From Legionella rubrilucens (GTDB lineage: Bacteria; Pseudomonadota; Gammaproteobacteria; Legionellales; Legionellaceae): a stretch of DNA of 64,000 bases. Within the stretch, counting starts at the first letter, position 1; each line of letters begins with the position of its first letter. The notes beneath the pieces were generated by a model that saw nothing but the letters and a program-made list of their open reading frames with translations, was not told the DNA's origin and made no database searches. The stretch spans positions 235,125-299,124 of the forward strand of contig NZ_LNYT01000007.1 in the NCBI RefSeq assembly GCF_001468125.1. The letters are read 5' to 3'. Below, one piece after another: positions 29,274-39,392 of the stretch. A program made the translations under genes and the position numbers.

Positions 29274-29304
29274 TATTCATGTAAATTCATCAAGAGGTGA
29301 CTAG

Positions 29305-30636
29305 ATGCAAGTTTCTGTTGAAACCTTAAACGGTTTGGAACGCAAAGTAACGGTTTCGGTACCTACCGAACGAGTTGAAGAAGAGGTAGGCCAACGTCTG
29401 CGCGAGCTTGCCCGTAAAGCCAAAGTCGCTGGCTTTCGCCCCGGTAAAGTGCCCATGAATGTGGTGAAGAATCGCTTCTCTGACAGTGTCCGTGAAGAAG
29501 TCGCCCGCGAAATGGTTCAATCCACCCTGTATGAAGCCCTGCAAAAGAATGAATTGGTGCCGGCAGGCCAGCCCATGGTCGAACCCGAGCAGCTCGAAGC
29601 GGGCAAGGATTTTCGCTATACCGCGACGTTTGAAGTATTCCCGGTCATTGACATCACTGAATTGAACCAGGATGAAATCGAAGCCATCGAAGCGCAAGTT
29701 AAAGACGCCGATGTTGACAACATGCTGGAAAAACTGCGCGAACAGAATAAAGAATGGCAGGAAGTGTCGCGCGCGGCGGCAAAAGGCGACAAAGTGGTTA
29801 TTGATTTCGAAGGTTTTCTGGGTGATGAGCCCTTTGAAGGCGGCAGTGCAAAAGACTATGAATTAGTTCTTGGATCCGGCTCCATGATCCCCGGATTTGA
29901 AGACGGCATTGTGGGGATGAAACCAGGTAAGCCTGCCGACATCAAGGTGTCTTTCCCTGCCGATTACGGTCACAACGAGTTGGCCGGAAAAGAAGCCACC
30001 TTCAAAATCACGCTGCACAAGGTCTTTGAAGGTCAATTACCTGAGCTGAATGATGCCTTCGCGGAGAAATTCAATATTAAGGAAGGCGGCATTGACGCGC
30101 TCAAAAAAGACATTAAGGACAACATGACCCGTGAACTCGAGCGTCGTGTCAGCGCCATGAACCGTGAAAAAATCTTCGATAAATTATTGTCTGCCAATCC
30201 GTTTGATTTGCCTGTGGCGTTAATTGACAATGAAATTGCGCACTTAAAGCATGAAATGTATCATCGCTTATTCGGCCACGAACACCATGACAATGAGAAA
30301 ATCCCTGATTTTCCGCGTGCGCTGTTCGAAGAGCAGGCCAAGCGCCGTGTTCATCTGGGACTTTTATTCTCGGAATACGTCAAAAAGCATGAACTCACTA
30401 CTGAAAAAGAGCGTGTGGATGCTATGATTGATAAGTTCGCCAGTGCTTATGAAAATCCGGACGAATTGCGTAACTGGTACAAAGCCAGCAAAGAACGTCT
30501 GGGCGAAGTCGAAGCCCTGGTCATGGAAGAAGTCGTTGCCGAAAAGATCAGTGAAAATGCAAAAATGGTTAAGAAACAGCTGTCTTACGACGACGTCATG
30601 AATCCCAAAAAGGATACTGAGAAGAAAGGAGAGTAA
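29305..30636 (+). CDS. tig: trigger factor
   Basis: Ribosome-bound chaperone and prolyl isomerase, 443 residues. The N-terminal ribosome-binding part has the signature loop GFRPGKVP near residue 44. The FKBP-type domain (about 160-245) shows [20 protein letters not shown] and GMKPG, and the C-terminal arms are helical and end in a Lys/Glu-rich tail. GAGGTGA lies before the ATG. First gene of the tig-clpP-clpX-lon-hupB proteostasis block; clpP follows after 2 bases. Confidence 0.97.
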   Translation: MQVSVETLNGLERKVTVSVPTERVEEEVGQRLRELARKAKVAGFRPGKVPMNVVKNRFSDSVREEVAREMVQSTLYEALQKNELVPAGQPMVEPEQLEAGKDFRYTATFEVFPVIDITELNQDEIEAIEAQVKDADVDNMLEKLREQNKEWQEVSRAAAKGDKVVIDFEGFLGDEPFEGGSAKDYELVLGSGSMIPGFEDGIVGMKPGKPADIKVSFPADYGHNELAGKEATFKITLHKVFEGQLPELNDAFAEKFNIKEGGIDALKKDIKDNMTRELERRVSAMNREKIFDKLLSANPFDLPVALIDNEIAHLKHEMYHRLFGHEHHDNEKIPDFPRALFEEQAKRRVHLGLLFSEYVKKHELTTEKERVDAMIDKFASAYENPDELRNWYKASKERLGEVEALVMEEVVAEKISENAKMVKKQLSYDDVMNPKKDTEKKGE

Positions 30637-30638
30637 GG

Positions 30639-31277
30639 ATGCCGGGCTATTCAGACGATGTAATCAGGAATGCCAGCGGCTTAGTGCCGATGGTGATTGA
30701 GCAAACCTCGCGAGGGGAGCGTTCCTATGACATTTACTCCAGATTATTAAAAGAGCGCATTATCTTTTTGCTGGGTGAAGTCGAAGACCACATGGCCAAT
30801 CTGGTTGTAGCTCAGCTTCTGTTCCTTGAATCAGAAAATCCGGATAAGGACATTTCCTTGTACATTAACTCCCCTGGCGGGGTGGTGACTGCTGGTTTGG
30901 CCATTTATGACACCATGCAGTTCATTAAACCCGATGTCAGCACCCTGTGCATCGGCCAGGCTGCCTCTGCCGCCGCTCTGCTGCTTTGCGCCGGTGCCGA
31001 CGGCAAGCGGTTCTGCCTGCCCAATGCCCGCGTGATGATTCACCAGCCTTTAGGCGGTTACCGCGGCCAGGCCACAGACATTGAAATTCACGCACGTGAA
31101 ACGCTGGCTGTCAGAGAGCGATTGAACAATATCATGGGTAAACACACCAAAAAGACGCCTGACCAAATCATGCGGGATACCGAAAGGGATAACTTTATGA
31201 GTGCGACCCAGGCGATGGAATACGGGTTAATTGACAAGGTCCTCTACGATCGTAATGCGCTTGCGAGCGAAGTGTAA
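30639..31277 (+). CDS. clpP: ATP-dependent Clp protease proteolytic subunit
   Basis: Tetradecameric serine peptidase of the ClpXP and ClpAP machines, 212 residues. Ser of [11 protein letters not shown] near residue 103 and His of [10 protein letters not shown] near 128 form the active site with a later Asp; the family's usual Met after the catalytic Ser is Ala here. [20 protein letters not shown] is conserved. Coupled to tig by a 2-base gap with AAAGGAG inside the end of tig. Confidence 0.97.
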   Translation: MPGYSDDVIRNASGLVPMVIEQTSRGERSYDIYSRLLKERIIFLLGEVEDHMANLVVAQLLFLESENPDKDISLYINSPGGVVTAGLAIYDTMQFIKPDVSTLCIGQAASAAALLLCAGADGKRFCLPNARVMIHQPLGGYRGQATDIEIHARETLAVRERLNNIMGKHTKKTPDQIMRDTERDNFMSATQAMEYGLIDKVLYDRNALASEV

Positions 31278-31282
31278 TCAGA

Positions 31283-31332
31283 CGGCTGCGAAAAAGACAG
31301 GCAACTGTTAAGTTTTCGTAGCCGCATTGCCT
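31283..31332 (+). other. interleaved stems after clpP (possible terminator or pseudoknot)
   Basis: Bases 31283-31294 pair with 31313-31324 (12 pairs, one G-T), and 31299-31304 pair with 31327-31332 across the first stem, followed by TTATTTTTT. The interleaved geometry allows either a pseudoknot or two competing hairpins, the second ending as an intrinsic terminator between clpP and clpX. Confidence 0.4.
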
Positions 31333-31405
31333 TTATTTTTTCAATTGTCTAAAATTTTACTAGATTGCCAAAGATAATGGCATAAAGTAAGAAAGGGGTT
31401 TATCA

Positions 31406-32674
31406 ATGAGTAAAACTGGTAACAGCGATGGGGATAAAATTCTTTATTGTTCATTCTGCGGAAAAAGTCAGCATGAAGTCAAGAAGTTAATCGCTGGCCC
31501 TTCCGTATTCGTTTGTGACGAGTGCGTGGAATTATGTAACGATATTATTCGTGAAGAAACACAGGATGTGGCGGAAGAATCAGAATCCCATTTACCGACG
31601 CCCCGTGAGATTTCACAATTCCTGGATGAGTATGTTATTGGTCAACCTCATGCCAAGAAAGTCCTGTCAGTCGCCGTGTACAATCATTACAAGCGCCTGC
31701 AGCATAAAACCGAGGACGGTATCGAGCTTGGCAAGAGTAATATTCTGCTGATTGGCCCGACAGGAAGCGGGAAAACCCTCCTGGCTCAAACACTGGCCCG
31801 TTTGCTGAATGTGCCATTTACCATGGCGGACGCCACGACCCTGACCGAAGCCGGTTATGTGGGGGAAGACGTCGAAAATATCATTCAGAAACTGCTGCAA
31901 AAATGCGACTACGATGTGGAAAAGGCCCAGCAGGGCATTGTCTACATCGATGAAATCGATAAAATTTCACGAAAATCCGACAACCCGTCGATTACGCGCG
32001 ATGTCTCCGGCGAAGGGGTACAGCAGGCGTTGTTGAAACTAATCGAAGGCACGGTGGCTTCTGTTCCCCCTCAAGGCGGTCGTAAACACCCGCAGCAGGA
32101 GTTTTTGCAGGTCGACACCTCCAATATTCTGTTCATTTGCGGCGGCGCTTTCGCCGGCCTTGAAAAAGTGATCCGTGAGCGCAGTGACAAATCCGGCATT
32201 GGTTTTGCCGCCCAGCTTAAAAACCAGAAAGACAGCAAAATCAATGAAAAAATTCTGGAATCCTTAGAGTCCGAGGATTTGGTAAAATACGGCTTGATTC
32301 CTGAGTTTGTAGGCCGTCTTCCGGTGGTCACCACCCTGCACGAGCTGGATGAAGAAGCCTTGATTGACATCCTGACCCGGCCGAAAAATGCGCTGACAAA
32401 ACAATTCCATGCTTTATTCAAAATGGAAGACGTGGAACTGGAGTTCCGCGATGAAGCGTTGCATCAAATTGCCAAAAAGGCACTGGAGCGAAAAATAGGC
32501 GCTCGCGGTCTGCGCGCCATCCTTGAAAATATTCTTTTAGATACCATGTATGATCTACCTTCCCTGGATGGGATTAAGAAAGTGGTGATTGATGAGAATG
32601 TTGTCAACAATACTGGTAAACCTATCCTCATCTTCGAAGGTGACGAGAGCAAGCAATCTGCCGCTGGCGGTTAA
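31406..32674 (+). CDS. clpX: ATP-dependent Clp protease ATP-binding subunit ClpX
   Basis: AAA+ unfoldase that feeds substrates to ClpP, 422 residues. The N-terminal zinc finger is CSFCGKSQ with CDECVELC about 20 residues later. Walker A is [12 protein letters not shown], Walker [11 protein letters not shown], and the pore loop GYVGED and the IGF loop (SGIGFAAQ) for ClpP docking are present. Separated from clpP by 128 bases with its own possible leader, and followed by lon. Confidence 0.97.
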   Translation: MSKTGNSDGDKILYCSFCGKSQHEVKKLIAGPSVFVCDECVELCNDIIREETQDVAEESESHLPTPREISQFLDEYVIGQPHAKKVLSVAVYNHYKRLQHKTEDGIELGKSNILLIGPTGSGKTLLAQTLARLLNVPFTMADATTLTEAGYVGEDVENIIQKLLQKCDYDVEKAQQGIVYIDEIDKISRKSDNPSITRDVSGEGVQQALLKLIEGTVASVPPQGGRKHPQQEFLQVDTSNILFICGGAFAGLEKVIRERSDKSGIGFAAQLKNQKDSKINEKILESLESEDLVKYGLIPEFVGRLPVVTTLHELDEEALIDILTRPKNALTKQFHALFKMEDVELEFRDEALHQIAKKALERKIGARGLRAILENILLDTMYDLPSLDGIKKVVIDENVVNNTGKPILIFEGDESKQSAAGG

Positions 32675-32703
32675 GAGCTGATTTTTTACACCTTGTCGTT
32701 AGA

Positions 32704-32734
32704 TTGCCATTGATTTGTTAAAAATCAATGGCAA
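32704..32734. terminator. perfect 13-base hairpin between clpX and lon
   Basis: TTGCCATTGATTT (32704-32716) is perfectly complementary to 32722-32734 with a 5-base loop. It lies 30 bases after clpX and about 85 before lon. No T tract follows, so it may be an RNA processing or stability element rather than a terminator. Confidence 0.45.
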
Positions 32735-32818
32735 GTGTCCCAATCTTATATGCGTCTAAGCTGTTTTGATATAAATTGGTAATGATACTTGGGATAATCG
32801 TCTGAAGAAGGGCTTATT

Positions 32819-35260
32819 ATGTCTAGTGAAAATAAATTCATATCGAATGAAAGCGAATTGGTGTCGCCATTACCTGTACTGCCGCTTCGTGATGTCGTGG
32901 TATACCCTCATATGGTTATTCCGCTTTTTGTGGGAAGGGAAAAATCCATCAAGGCCCTTGAAGCGGCAATGGTGGACAATAAACAGATTTTTTTAGTCGC
33001 GCAACGCAAATCATCCAATGACGATCCAACGCCGGAGGATGTGTTTAGCGTCGGCACCGTATCGAGCGTTCTGCAATTATTAAAATTGCCTGATGGCACA
33101 GTCAAAGTGCTGGTTGAAGGCGAAGTACGCGCCAAAGTGGTGTCTTACAATCAGGAACATGGTTACCTTGAAGCCAGTCTTGAGCCCATGCACGAAGTCA
33201 ATGAGAGTCACAAAGAGCAGGAAATTGAAATCATCATGCGTTCGCTGATGTCTCAGTTTGAGCAATACATCAAGCTTAACAAAAAAATTCCCCCCGAAGT
33301 TTTAAGCTCCTTAGTCGGCATTGAAGAGCCAGGCCGACTCGCGGATACCATTGCCGCGCATTTGAGCATCAAAGTCGATGATAAACAGGAATTGCTGGAA
33401 ATTGTCGATGTCGGTACTCGCCTTGAGCGCTTAATGGCTGCCATTGAAGGTGAAATTGATTTACTGCATGTCGAAAAACGCGTGCGCGGGCGCGTGAAAC
33501 GGCAAATGGAAAAAAGCCAGCGCGAATATTACTTAAACGAGCAAATCAAAGCCATCCAAAAAGAACTTGGGGAACTGGGTGAAGAAGGCAATGAGATTGA
33601 GCAGCTTGAAAACTCAATCAATAAAGCCGGTATGCCTAAGGAAGCCAAAACCAAAGCAATGGCTGAGTTGCAGAAACTCAAAATGATGTCGCCCATGTCG
33701 GCTGAAGCCACCGTCATTCGTAATTATTTAGACTGGATGCTTAGCGTACCCTGGAAGCGCAAGAATAAAATTCAATTTGATTTGAAGAAAGCCGAGAAAC
33801 TGCTGGATAAAGAACACTATGGACTTGAGAAAGTCAAAGAACGGATTATCGAATACCTGGCGGTCCAGAAGCGTGTAAAACGCCTCAAAGGTCCCATTTT
33901 GTGCCTGGTTGGACCACCGGGGGTAGGTAAAACCTCTCTCGGACAGTCCATTGCCAATGCCACGGGGCGTACGTTTATCCGTATTGCCTTGGGCGGTGTG
34001 CGCGATGAGGCCGAAATACGCGGTCATCGCCGTACTTACATTGGCTCCATGCCCGGTAAAATCATTCAGAAATTGTGTAAAGCCGGGGTGAAAAACCCGC
34101 TGATCATGCTGGATGAGGTCGATAAAATGGCCATGGATTTCCGAGGTGATCCGGCTTCCGCTCTGCTGGAGGTGCTTGATCCTGAGCAAAACCATACTTT
34201 CAGCGATCACTACCTTGAAGTGGATTATGACTTAAGCGATGTCATGTTCATCGCCACAGCCAACTCTCTGGAAATTCCCGCACCGCTGCTTGACCGGATG
34301 GAAGTCATCCGCCTGGCGGGTTACACCGAGGATGAAAAGGTCAATATTGCGCTGACTTATTTAATTCCCAAGCAGGTTACGCTCAATGGTCTTAAATCCG
34401 ATGAGATCAATATCGGCGAGAGCGCCGTCAGGGAAATTATCCGCCATTATACCCGTGAGGCTGGGGTGCGGAATCTGGAGCGTGATATTGCCAGCATCTG
34501 CCGTAAGGTAGTGAAGGAAATTTTATCAAGCAAGAAAACCAGAAAAATCACCATTTCCCGGGCCAACATTGAAAAATACCTGGGTGTTAAAAAATTCCGT
34601 TACGGACTGGCTGAACAGTTTGATCAGATTGGTCAGGTGACAGGACTTGCCTGGACGAGTGTCGGCGGTGAACTATTAACCATCGAAGCCTCCATGATAC
34701 CGGGTAAGGGCAAAACCATTCATACCGGCCAATTGGGCGAGGTCATGCAGGAATCCATCCACGCCGCCATGACGGTGGTTAGAAGCCGTGCCAAAACTTT
34801 TGGTCTGGCAGACGATTTCTATGACAAGAATGATTTCCACGTGCACGTGCCGGAGGGGGCAACGCCTAAAGACGGCCCCAGTGCGGGCATTGGCATGTGT
34901 ACGGCACTGGTATCGACGCTCACGCAGATTCCTGTAAGGGCTGATGTGGCGATGACCGGTGAAATTACCCTGCGAGGGCAGGTTTTGCCCATTGGCGGGC
35001 TAAAGGAAAAGCTCCTGGCTGCTCATCGCGGTGGTATCAAGCATGTCATTATTCCTGAGGAGAACTCCAAGGATCTGGAAGAGATCCCTGACAATGTGCT
35101 GCGAAAGCTGACTATCCACCCGGTGAAGACCATCGAGCAAGTTTTAGACATCGCTTTACAGCGCAGCCCCAGGGTTGATGCCCCCATTTCAGAGGTAAAT
35201 CCGGTTGTGACAACAAAAAGTTCAAAAAAAAATAAAAATAAGGATTTACACGCACACTAA
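32819..35260 (+). CDS. lon: ATP-dependent protease Lon
   Basis: Homohexameric AAA+ serine protease, 813 residues. In order: N-terminal substrate domain starting [23 protein letters not shown], a coiled-coil region to about 310, the ATPase with Walker [12 protein letters not shown] and Walker [12 protein letters not shown], and the peptidase with catalytic Ser in [11 protein letters not shown] near residue 685 and its Lys about 43 residues later. The last 30 residues are a Ser/Lys-rich tail. Shares a locus with clpX and hupB, as in most gammaproteobacteria. Confidence 0.97.
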   Translation: MSSENKFISNESELVSPLPVLPLRDVVVYPHMVIPLFVGREKSIKALEAAMVDNKQIFLVAQRKSSNDDPTPEDVFSVGTVSSVLQLLKLPDGTVKVLVEGEVRAKVVSYNQEHGYLEASLEPMHEVNESHKEQEIEIIMRSLMSQFEQYIKLNKKIPPEVLSSLVGIEEPGRLADTIAAHLSIKVDDKQELLEIVDVGTRLERLMAAIEGEIDLLHVEKRVRGRVKRQMEKSQREYYLNEQIKAIQKELGELGEEGNEIEQLENSINKAGMPKEAKTKAMAELQKLKMMSPMSAEATVIRNYLDWMLSVPWKRKNKIQFDLKKAEKLLDKEHYGLEKVKERIIEYLAVQKRVKRLKGPILCLVGPPGVGKTSLGQSIANATGRTFIRIALGGVRDEAEIRGHRRTYIGSMPGKIIQKLCKAGVKNPLIMLDEVDKMAMDFRGDPASALLEVLDPEQNHTFSDHYLEVDYDLSDVMFIATANSLEIPAPLLDRMEVIRLAGYTEDEKVNIALTYLIPKQVTLNGLKSDEINIGESAVREIIRHYTREAGVRNLERDIASICRKVVKEILSSKKTRKITISRANIEKYLGVKKFRYGLAEQFDQIGQVTGLAWTSVGGELLTIEASMIPGKGKTIHTGQLGEVMQESIHAAMTVVRSRAKTFGLADDFYDKNDFHVHVPEGATPKDGPSAGIGMCTALVSTLTQIPVRADVAMTGEITLRGQVLPIGGLKEKLLAAHRGGIKHVIIPEENSKDLEEIPDNVLRKLTIHPVKTIEQVLDIALQRSPRVDAPISEVNPVVTTKSSKKNKNKDLHAH

Positions 35261-35283
35261 TAAGGGGTATATTTCATTCCGTT

Positions 35284-35300
35284 GCCCGCCACTGGCGGGC
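35284..35300 (+). terminator. short G/C hairpin after lon
   Basis: GCCCGCC-ACT-GGCGGGC lies 23 bases after the lon stop. No T run follows, so it may only pause polymerase or protect the lon transcript. Confidence 0.35.
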
Positions 35301-35382
35301 AGTTCAAGGATGTGGACGCTTAAACCGAGAAGATGCAGTTAATCGACTCAACTTATGGATGAATAACTGGATAGGGGAAAAG

Positions 35383-35661
35383 ATGAAGAAGAGTGAATTG
35401 GTAGAAGCAATTGCTAGTAGTGCTGGTGTTACTAAAGCAGATACCAGTCGTGTAATCGATACTTTTATTGCGACTGTGACTGATGCTTTAAGAAACGGCC
35501 ACGATGTTGTGTTACCAGGATTCGGTTCATTTACAGTTGGTAATCGTTCTGCTCGTACAGGAAGAAATCCACAAACTGGCAAAACCATTCAGATCCCTGC
35601 TTCACGAGTTGCAAGATTCAAGTCTGGAAAGAATCTGAAGGAAGCAGTACAGGAAGCGTAA
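35383..35661 (+). CDS. hupB: DNA-binding protein HU-beta
   Basis: A 92-residue histone-like nucleoid protein. MKKSELVEAIASSAGVTKADT, the GFGSF motif and the DNA-binding arm RTGRNPQTGKTIQIPAS are diagnostic. The ATG at 35383 has GGGGAAAAG before it; an upstream ATG at 35359 would add eight unrelated residues. Its stop lies 7 bases before tRNA-Val, so mRNA and tRNAs probably share a transcript ending at the terminator near 35850. Confidence 0.96.
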   Translation: MKKSELVEAIASSAGVTKADTSRVIDTFIATVTDALRNGHDVVLPGFGSFTVGNRSARTGRNPQTGKTIQIPASRVARFKSGKNLKEAVQEA

Positions 35662-35668
35662 GTTTTTT

Positions 35669-35744
35669 GGGTGCTTAGCTCAGCTGGGAGAGCATCGCCC
35701 TTACAAGGCGAGGGTCGCAGGTTCGATCCCTGCAGCACCCACCA
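35669..35744 (+). tRNA. tRNA-Val (anticodon TAC)
   Basis: Seventy-six bases; anticodon loop CTTACAA closed by TCGCC/GGCGA, T-loop GTTCGATCC, encoded CCA. Begins 7 bases after the hupB stop. Confidence 0.97.
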
Positions 35745-35750
35745 AGAATT

Positions 35751-35827
35751 GGAGTGGTAGTTCAGTTGGTCAGAATACCGGCCTGTCACGCCGGGGGTCG
35801 CGGGTTCGAGCCCCGTCCACTCCGCCA
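35751..35827 (+). tRNA. tRNA-Asp (anticodon GTC)
   Basis: Seventy-seven bases; anticodon loop CTGTCAC closed by CCGGC/GCCGG, encoded CCA. Six bases after tRNA-Val. Confidence 0.97.
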
Positions 35828-35831
35828 GATT

Positions 35832-35857
35832 AACGCGCCGTATGGCGCGTTTTTTTT
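35832..35857 (+). terminator. rho-independent terminator of hupB-tRNA-Val-tRNA-Asp
   Basis: AACGCGCC pairs with GGCGCGTT across a 4-base loop and runs into eight T. It lies 4 bases after tRNA-Asp and closes the unit. Confidence 0.85.
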
Positions 35858-35915
35858 ATCAACCAAGTTAATCTGAATTTCTTGCGTATTTACATTAAAA
35901 TATGGAACTTCGAAT

Positions 35916-37796
35916 ATGTTGCAAAAGTTAAATGAACGCATACAGGGCGTGGTAGCCTGGGTAGTGATTATTCTGATTGCGGTAACCTTCACTTTATTCG
36001 GAGTCGACTATTATATGCAGTCTCATCAGGCCTCAGATTCTGAAGTGACCGTTAATGGTGAACCCATCAGCAAGCAATCCTTTGAAATCAGTTATCGACG
36101 CGCCCGCCAGCAGCGCGATCCTTCGCAAATGACAACCGCCAGTGAAGTGGCTTTGCGTAAGGAAGTACTGGAAAACATGATTGTCAATCAGATTACCGTG
36201 CAAGCGGCAAAAGGGGCAGGCTTTGAGGTGAGTCCCGAGCAGGCTAATGCCGCCATCGTCAGCATTCCCCAGTTTCAACAGGATGGCCATTTTTCTACTG
36301 AGCGTTATCAGCAGGCTCTAAGTGGTGCCATGTTTACGCCAGAGTCTTTTCAGAAGGAAGTGCGACAGGGCATGCTGCTGAATCAGCAACGGTTTGCCTT
36401 TATGGGCAGTGCCTTTGCTTTACCGGAAGAAATTAAACGCTTTGTCAAACTGTACATGCAGACTCGCGATTACAATTACCTTGAAATTCCCACCTCGTTA
36501 TTCACTGATCATATTAAAATTGATGATTCGCAGGTGGCTGCCTACTATAAAAAACATCAGCAGCAATTCATTGAACCGGAAAAAGTCAGCCTCGATTACA
36601 TTCGCCTGTCCATGCAGGACATCCGTAAAAACATTCAAGTCACTGACAGTGACATTCAGCGTTACTATGAGGACAATCAAAGCAATTTCCTGACACCCGC
36701 TCAATGGCAGGTAGCTCACATCCTGTTCGCGATACCGGATGATGCCAGTGTGGAAACTGAGAAGCAGATTAAACAAAAGGCGGATGAGGCCTATCAGGCG
36801 CTTGAAAACAATCCCATGCAATTTTCTCAATGGGTAAAAACCATGTCAGCGGATAAATTGTCTGCGGCAAACGACGGCGTCTTGCCCTGGATTGTGGCTG
36901 GAAGCACGGAATTTGATAAGGCGCTGTCCGGCCTGACCCAGCCCGGGCAGATTTCTGCACCGTTTAAAACAGCTCATGGTTATGAACTCTTTAAACTCAT
37001 CGCCTATAAACCGGCCAAGCTTAAGCCATTGACTGACGTGAAGAAAGAAATTTCTGAACAGCTTTCCGCTGAACTTGCACAGGCTAATTATGCTCAGGTG
37101 TTGGAGCAGTTGACGGATCTAAGCTATCAGACCCCCGATTCCCTGTCGCCGGCAGCCGATGAATTGAAACTGAAAATTGAGCAAACGGAACCGTTTACCC
37201 GCCAGGGTGGTCAAAGTGACATTACTCGCAACAAGCAGATTGTCAATACGGCATTCAGCCACGATGTACTGGAGTTGGGTAATAACAGCGAACCGGTACA
37301 ATTGGACAATGACAGCGTCATTGTTCTTCGGGTAAATAAACACATCCCGGCTTCCAAAAAAACCCTGGAACAGGTGAAAGAAACCATTGTTAAAAAACTA
37401 ACTCTGCTGCAGGCGCGCAAAGAAGCAAAACAGTTAGGTCTTGATTTGCTCTCTACCAAGTCGGACAAGGGCAAGCAGGAAAAAATCATCGACGAGAAAA
37501 AATTGACCTGGCATGAAGTAGAACAGGCCACACGCGATACCGATAAAGCCGATGCCATGATCAATGATCTTGCCTTCAGCCTGCCGCGTGTCAACAGCCG
37601 CGAAGGTCGTAGTCTGGTCAATGGCGATTACGTGATTGTTCAGCTTAAAAAAATTAATGATGGCCGTTATTCTTCGCTGGATAAAGAGCAACAGGCAAGC
37701 CTGGCTCAGCAGATTGAATCGAGCTATGGCGTTATGGATTACGATCTGTACGTCAATAGCATTATCGCTAAAGCCAAAATCGAGAGACATCAGTAA
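35916..37796 (+). CDS. ppiD: periplasmic-facing peptidyl-prolyl isomerase PpiD
   Basis: A 626-residue inner-membrane-anchored chaperone. Residues 1-10 are cytoplasmic (MLQKLNERIQ), a single helix spans about 11-31, and the rest is periplasmic: a SurA-like N-terminal domain, a parvulin domain starting WQVAHILFAIPDDAS near 268, and a second chaperone part. It helps proteins leave the Sec channel and fold in the periplasm. Its position after hupB is the classic gammaproteobacterial order. No promoter could be assigned with confidence. Confidence 0.93.
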   Translation: MLQKLNERIQGVVAWVVIILIAVTFTLFGVDYYMQSHQASDSEVTVNGEPISKQSFEISYRRARQQRDPSQMTTASEVALRKEVLENMIVNQITVQAAKGAGFEVSPEQANAAIVSIPQFQQDGHFSTERYQQALSGAMFTPESFQKEVRQGMLLNQQRFAFMGSAFALPEEIKRFVKLYMQTRDYNYLEIPTSLFTDHIKIDDSQVAAYYKKHQQQFIEPEKVSLDYIRLSMQDIRKNIQVTDSDIQRYYEDNQSNFLTPAQWQVAHILFAIPDDASVETEKQIKQKADEAYQALENNPMQFSQWVKTMSADKLSAANDGVLPWIVAGSTEFDKALSGLTQPGQISAPFKTAHGYELFKLIAYKPAKLKPLTDVKKEISEQLSAELAQANYAQVLEQLTDLSYQTPDSLSPAADELKLKIEQTEPFTRQGGQSDITRNKQIVNTAFSHDVLELGNNSEPVQLDNDSVIVLRVNKHIPASKKTLEQVKETIVKKLTLLQARKEAKQLGLDLLSTKSDKGKQEKIIDEKKLTWHEVEQATRDTDKADAMINDLAFSLPRVNSREGRSLVNGDYVIVQLKKINDGRYSSLDKEQQASLAQQIESSYGVMDYDLYVNSIIAKAKIERHQ

Positions 37797-37826
37797 ATGG
37801 TATAAGGTTGTTTAGGGAGTAGGCGT

Positions 37827-39155
37827 ATGGCAAAAAATTTTTCTGATAACATGCTGTCCCAGATGTATTTAGGTTTGGCGGCGGATTATAAGAAGCTCTT
37901 TGAGCAAATCCCGGCATTAGCACCTGAACAAATTTACTGGACTCTTTATTTTAAAGTTTATGGCGAATTGGCTAATGATGGTTCTGCATTCTATGGTCTT
38001 GATGTTGAAGGGCAAGGCAGGGCCTGGGCTGTGTTTAACGCTTTTATCGCTTCCACGCCATTGTACAGAAATAATTTTGCCCAGTTACAGCAATTTCGGC
38101 GTGAAGAAAATATTAAAAACAAGCTTAAAAAGAGACAACAGCTCATTTTCATCAATACCGATCCCTATTGCCGACACGATGCCCTTTTTGATTGGGCCAT
38201 GCTTAACCTTTATTTCAGTAGCCTTCACGCACACCATCACCATGGCGGATGGTGGGGCTCTCATCATCATGGTCATGGCAGCAATGATAGCATCAATGGC
38301 GAAGGCTTAGCCTTTTTGATTCTGCTGGTTCTTGTGCTTATTGCTGCAGTGTTGGCCTGTATCGCGCTTTATTACATGTTAAGTCAGACCCTGAATAGCT
38401 TAGAGCGCTTTGTCTGGAATGAAGGTTGGTTACAGGCGTTTATCACCTTGTCAAGCATGGCTGCTTTCACTACCGCTGGCGCCTTGTTGGGTACCATGGT
38501 GGTTGCATCGCCTTTGTCGGCGTTGGTTCTGGCGGCTGGAATCAGTAATCCCGTGGGGCTGGTTGTTTTTACTACCGTCTGCCTGTCACTGGCTTTAGGT
38601 GCCCTGGGTTGTTTTGCGACAAACAAATTACAAAAGTACCTTTTGAAAAACAACGATGCAATTGATCCCATGGATGCCTGCCGTTTTCAATTAACGGATT
38701 CAGAAATGAACGACTTGCTGGACGTAGGACTTGACCCTATTGCGGTCAAATGTGCCATTACAGCCCTTCGCGGAAAAATGGGTGAGGAAGGGGTTCCTGC
38801 GTTATTAACTCGCTGGTTTACGACCCGCGGCGGGGAAAAGCAAGCGATTTTAGCCCAGGTTCGTCAGTTAAGACGAGGCGAACTAGAGGAAATCAAAGTC
38901 GATGACATGACGTTCAATTTACGCCGTCCCCAGGTGTTTATACCTGCCTATTATTACAATGCACAGACGCAGGATTATGTTTATCAGACGGGCAATCTTT
39001 ACCCGCAACTGAACGTGGTGCCTCCGTCACAGCCTGATGCTTACGTGCAACATCATCATGGCCATCCATCCAACATGGCATCCTATTCTGATTCACCGCC
39101 ACCTTACGAGCCAACTCAACCGGTCTATGCGCCTACTGCGCCTAATTTCGGCTAG
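37827..39155 (+). CDS. membrane protein with His-rich loop and PPPY/PTAP tail, candidate effector
   Basis: A 442-residue protein not matched to any family I know. Residues 1-130 are soluble and aromatic. Residues 134-150 are a His-rich stretch (HAHHHHGG, GSHHHGHG). Three hydrophobic helices follow at about 161-185, 207-237 and 240-265. Residues 280-400 look like a folded soluble part. The Pro/Tyr-rich tail carries PPPY at 424-427 and PTAP at 436-439, the two motifs that retroviruses use to bind NEDD4-type ligases and TSG101. It lies 30 bases after ppiD and may share its transcript. No signal peptide. Host-directed function is inference. Confidence 0.7.
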   Translation: MAKNFSDNMLSQMYLGLAADYKKLFEQIPALAPEQIYWTLYFKVYGELANDGSAFYGLDVEGQGRAWAVFNAFIASTPLYRNNFAQLQQFRREENIKNKLKKRQQLIFINTDPYCRHDALFDWAMLNLYFSSLHAHHHHGGWWGSHHHGHGSNDSINGEGLAFLILLVLVLIAAVLACIALYYMLSQTLNSLERFVWNEGWLQAFITLSSMAAFTTAGALLGTMVVASPLSALVLAAGISNPVGLVVFTTVCLSLALGALGCFATNKLQKYLLKNNDAIDPMDACRFQLTDSEMNDLLDVGLDPIAVKCAITALRGKMGEEGVPALLTRWFTTRGGEKQAILAQVRQLRRGELEEIKVDDMTFNLRRPQVFIPAYYYNAQTQDYVYQTGNLYPQLNVVPPSQPDAYVQHHHGHPSNMASYSDSPPPYEPTQPVYAPTAPNFG

Positions 39156-39169
39156 TCATCAAATCTCTG

Positions 39170-39197
39170 GGGCTGTCCATTGCGTGTGGACCAGCCC
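39170..39197 (+). terminator. hairpin after the PPPY/PTAP gene
   Basis: GGGCTGTCCA pairs with TGGA and CAGCCC downstream, with one bulged C. It lies 14 bases after the stop codon. No T run follows, so the role as terminator is tentative. The remaining bases to the fabI end show nothing recognisable. Confidence 0.35.
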
Positions 39198-39392
39198 TCA
39201 CAGCACCCATACGGCAACCAATTTCCGTGTTTATCCCAATCGGTTTAGCATCTGGCTGCGCCTCATTCTTTCAATCAATGCCCTACATATAAAGCCAGTA
39301 AAAATGAAATGGATTGACAGAAATGGGAGCAATGAAGTGAAACAAGCAGCGCGTGCTGGGTTAAGACCCAGCATCGCATCAATTAAAGCGGG

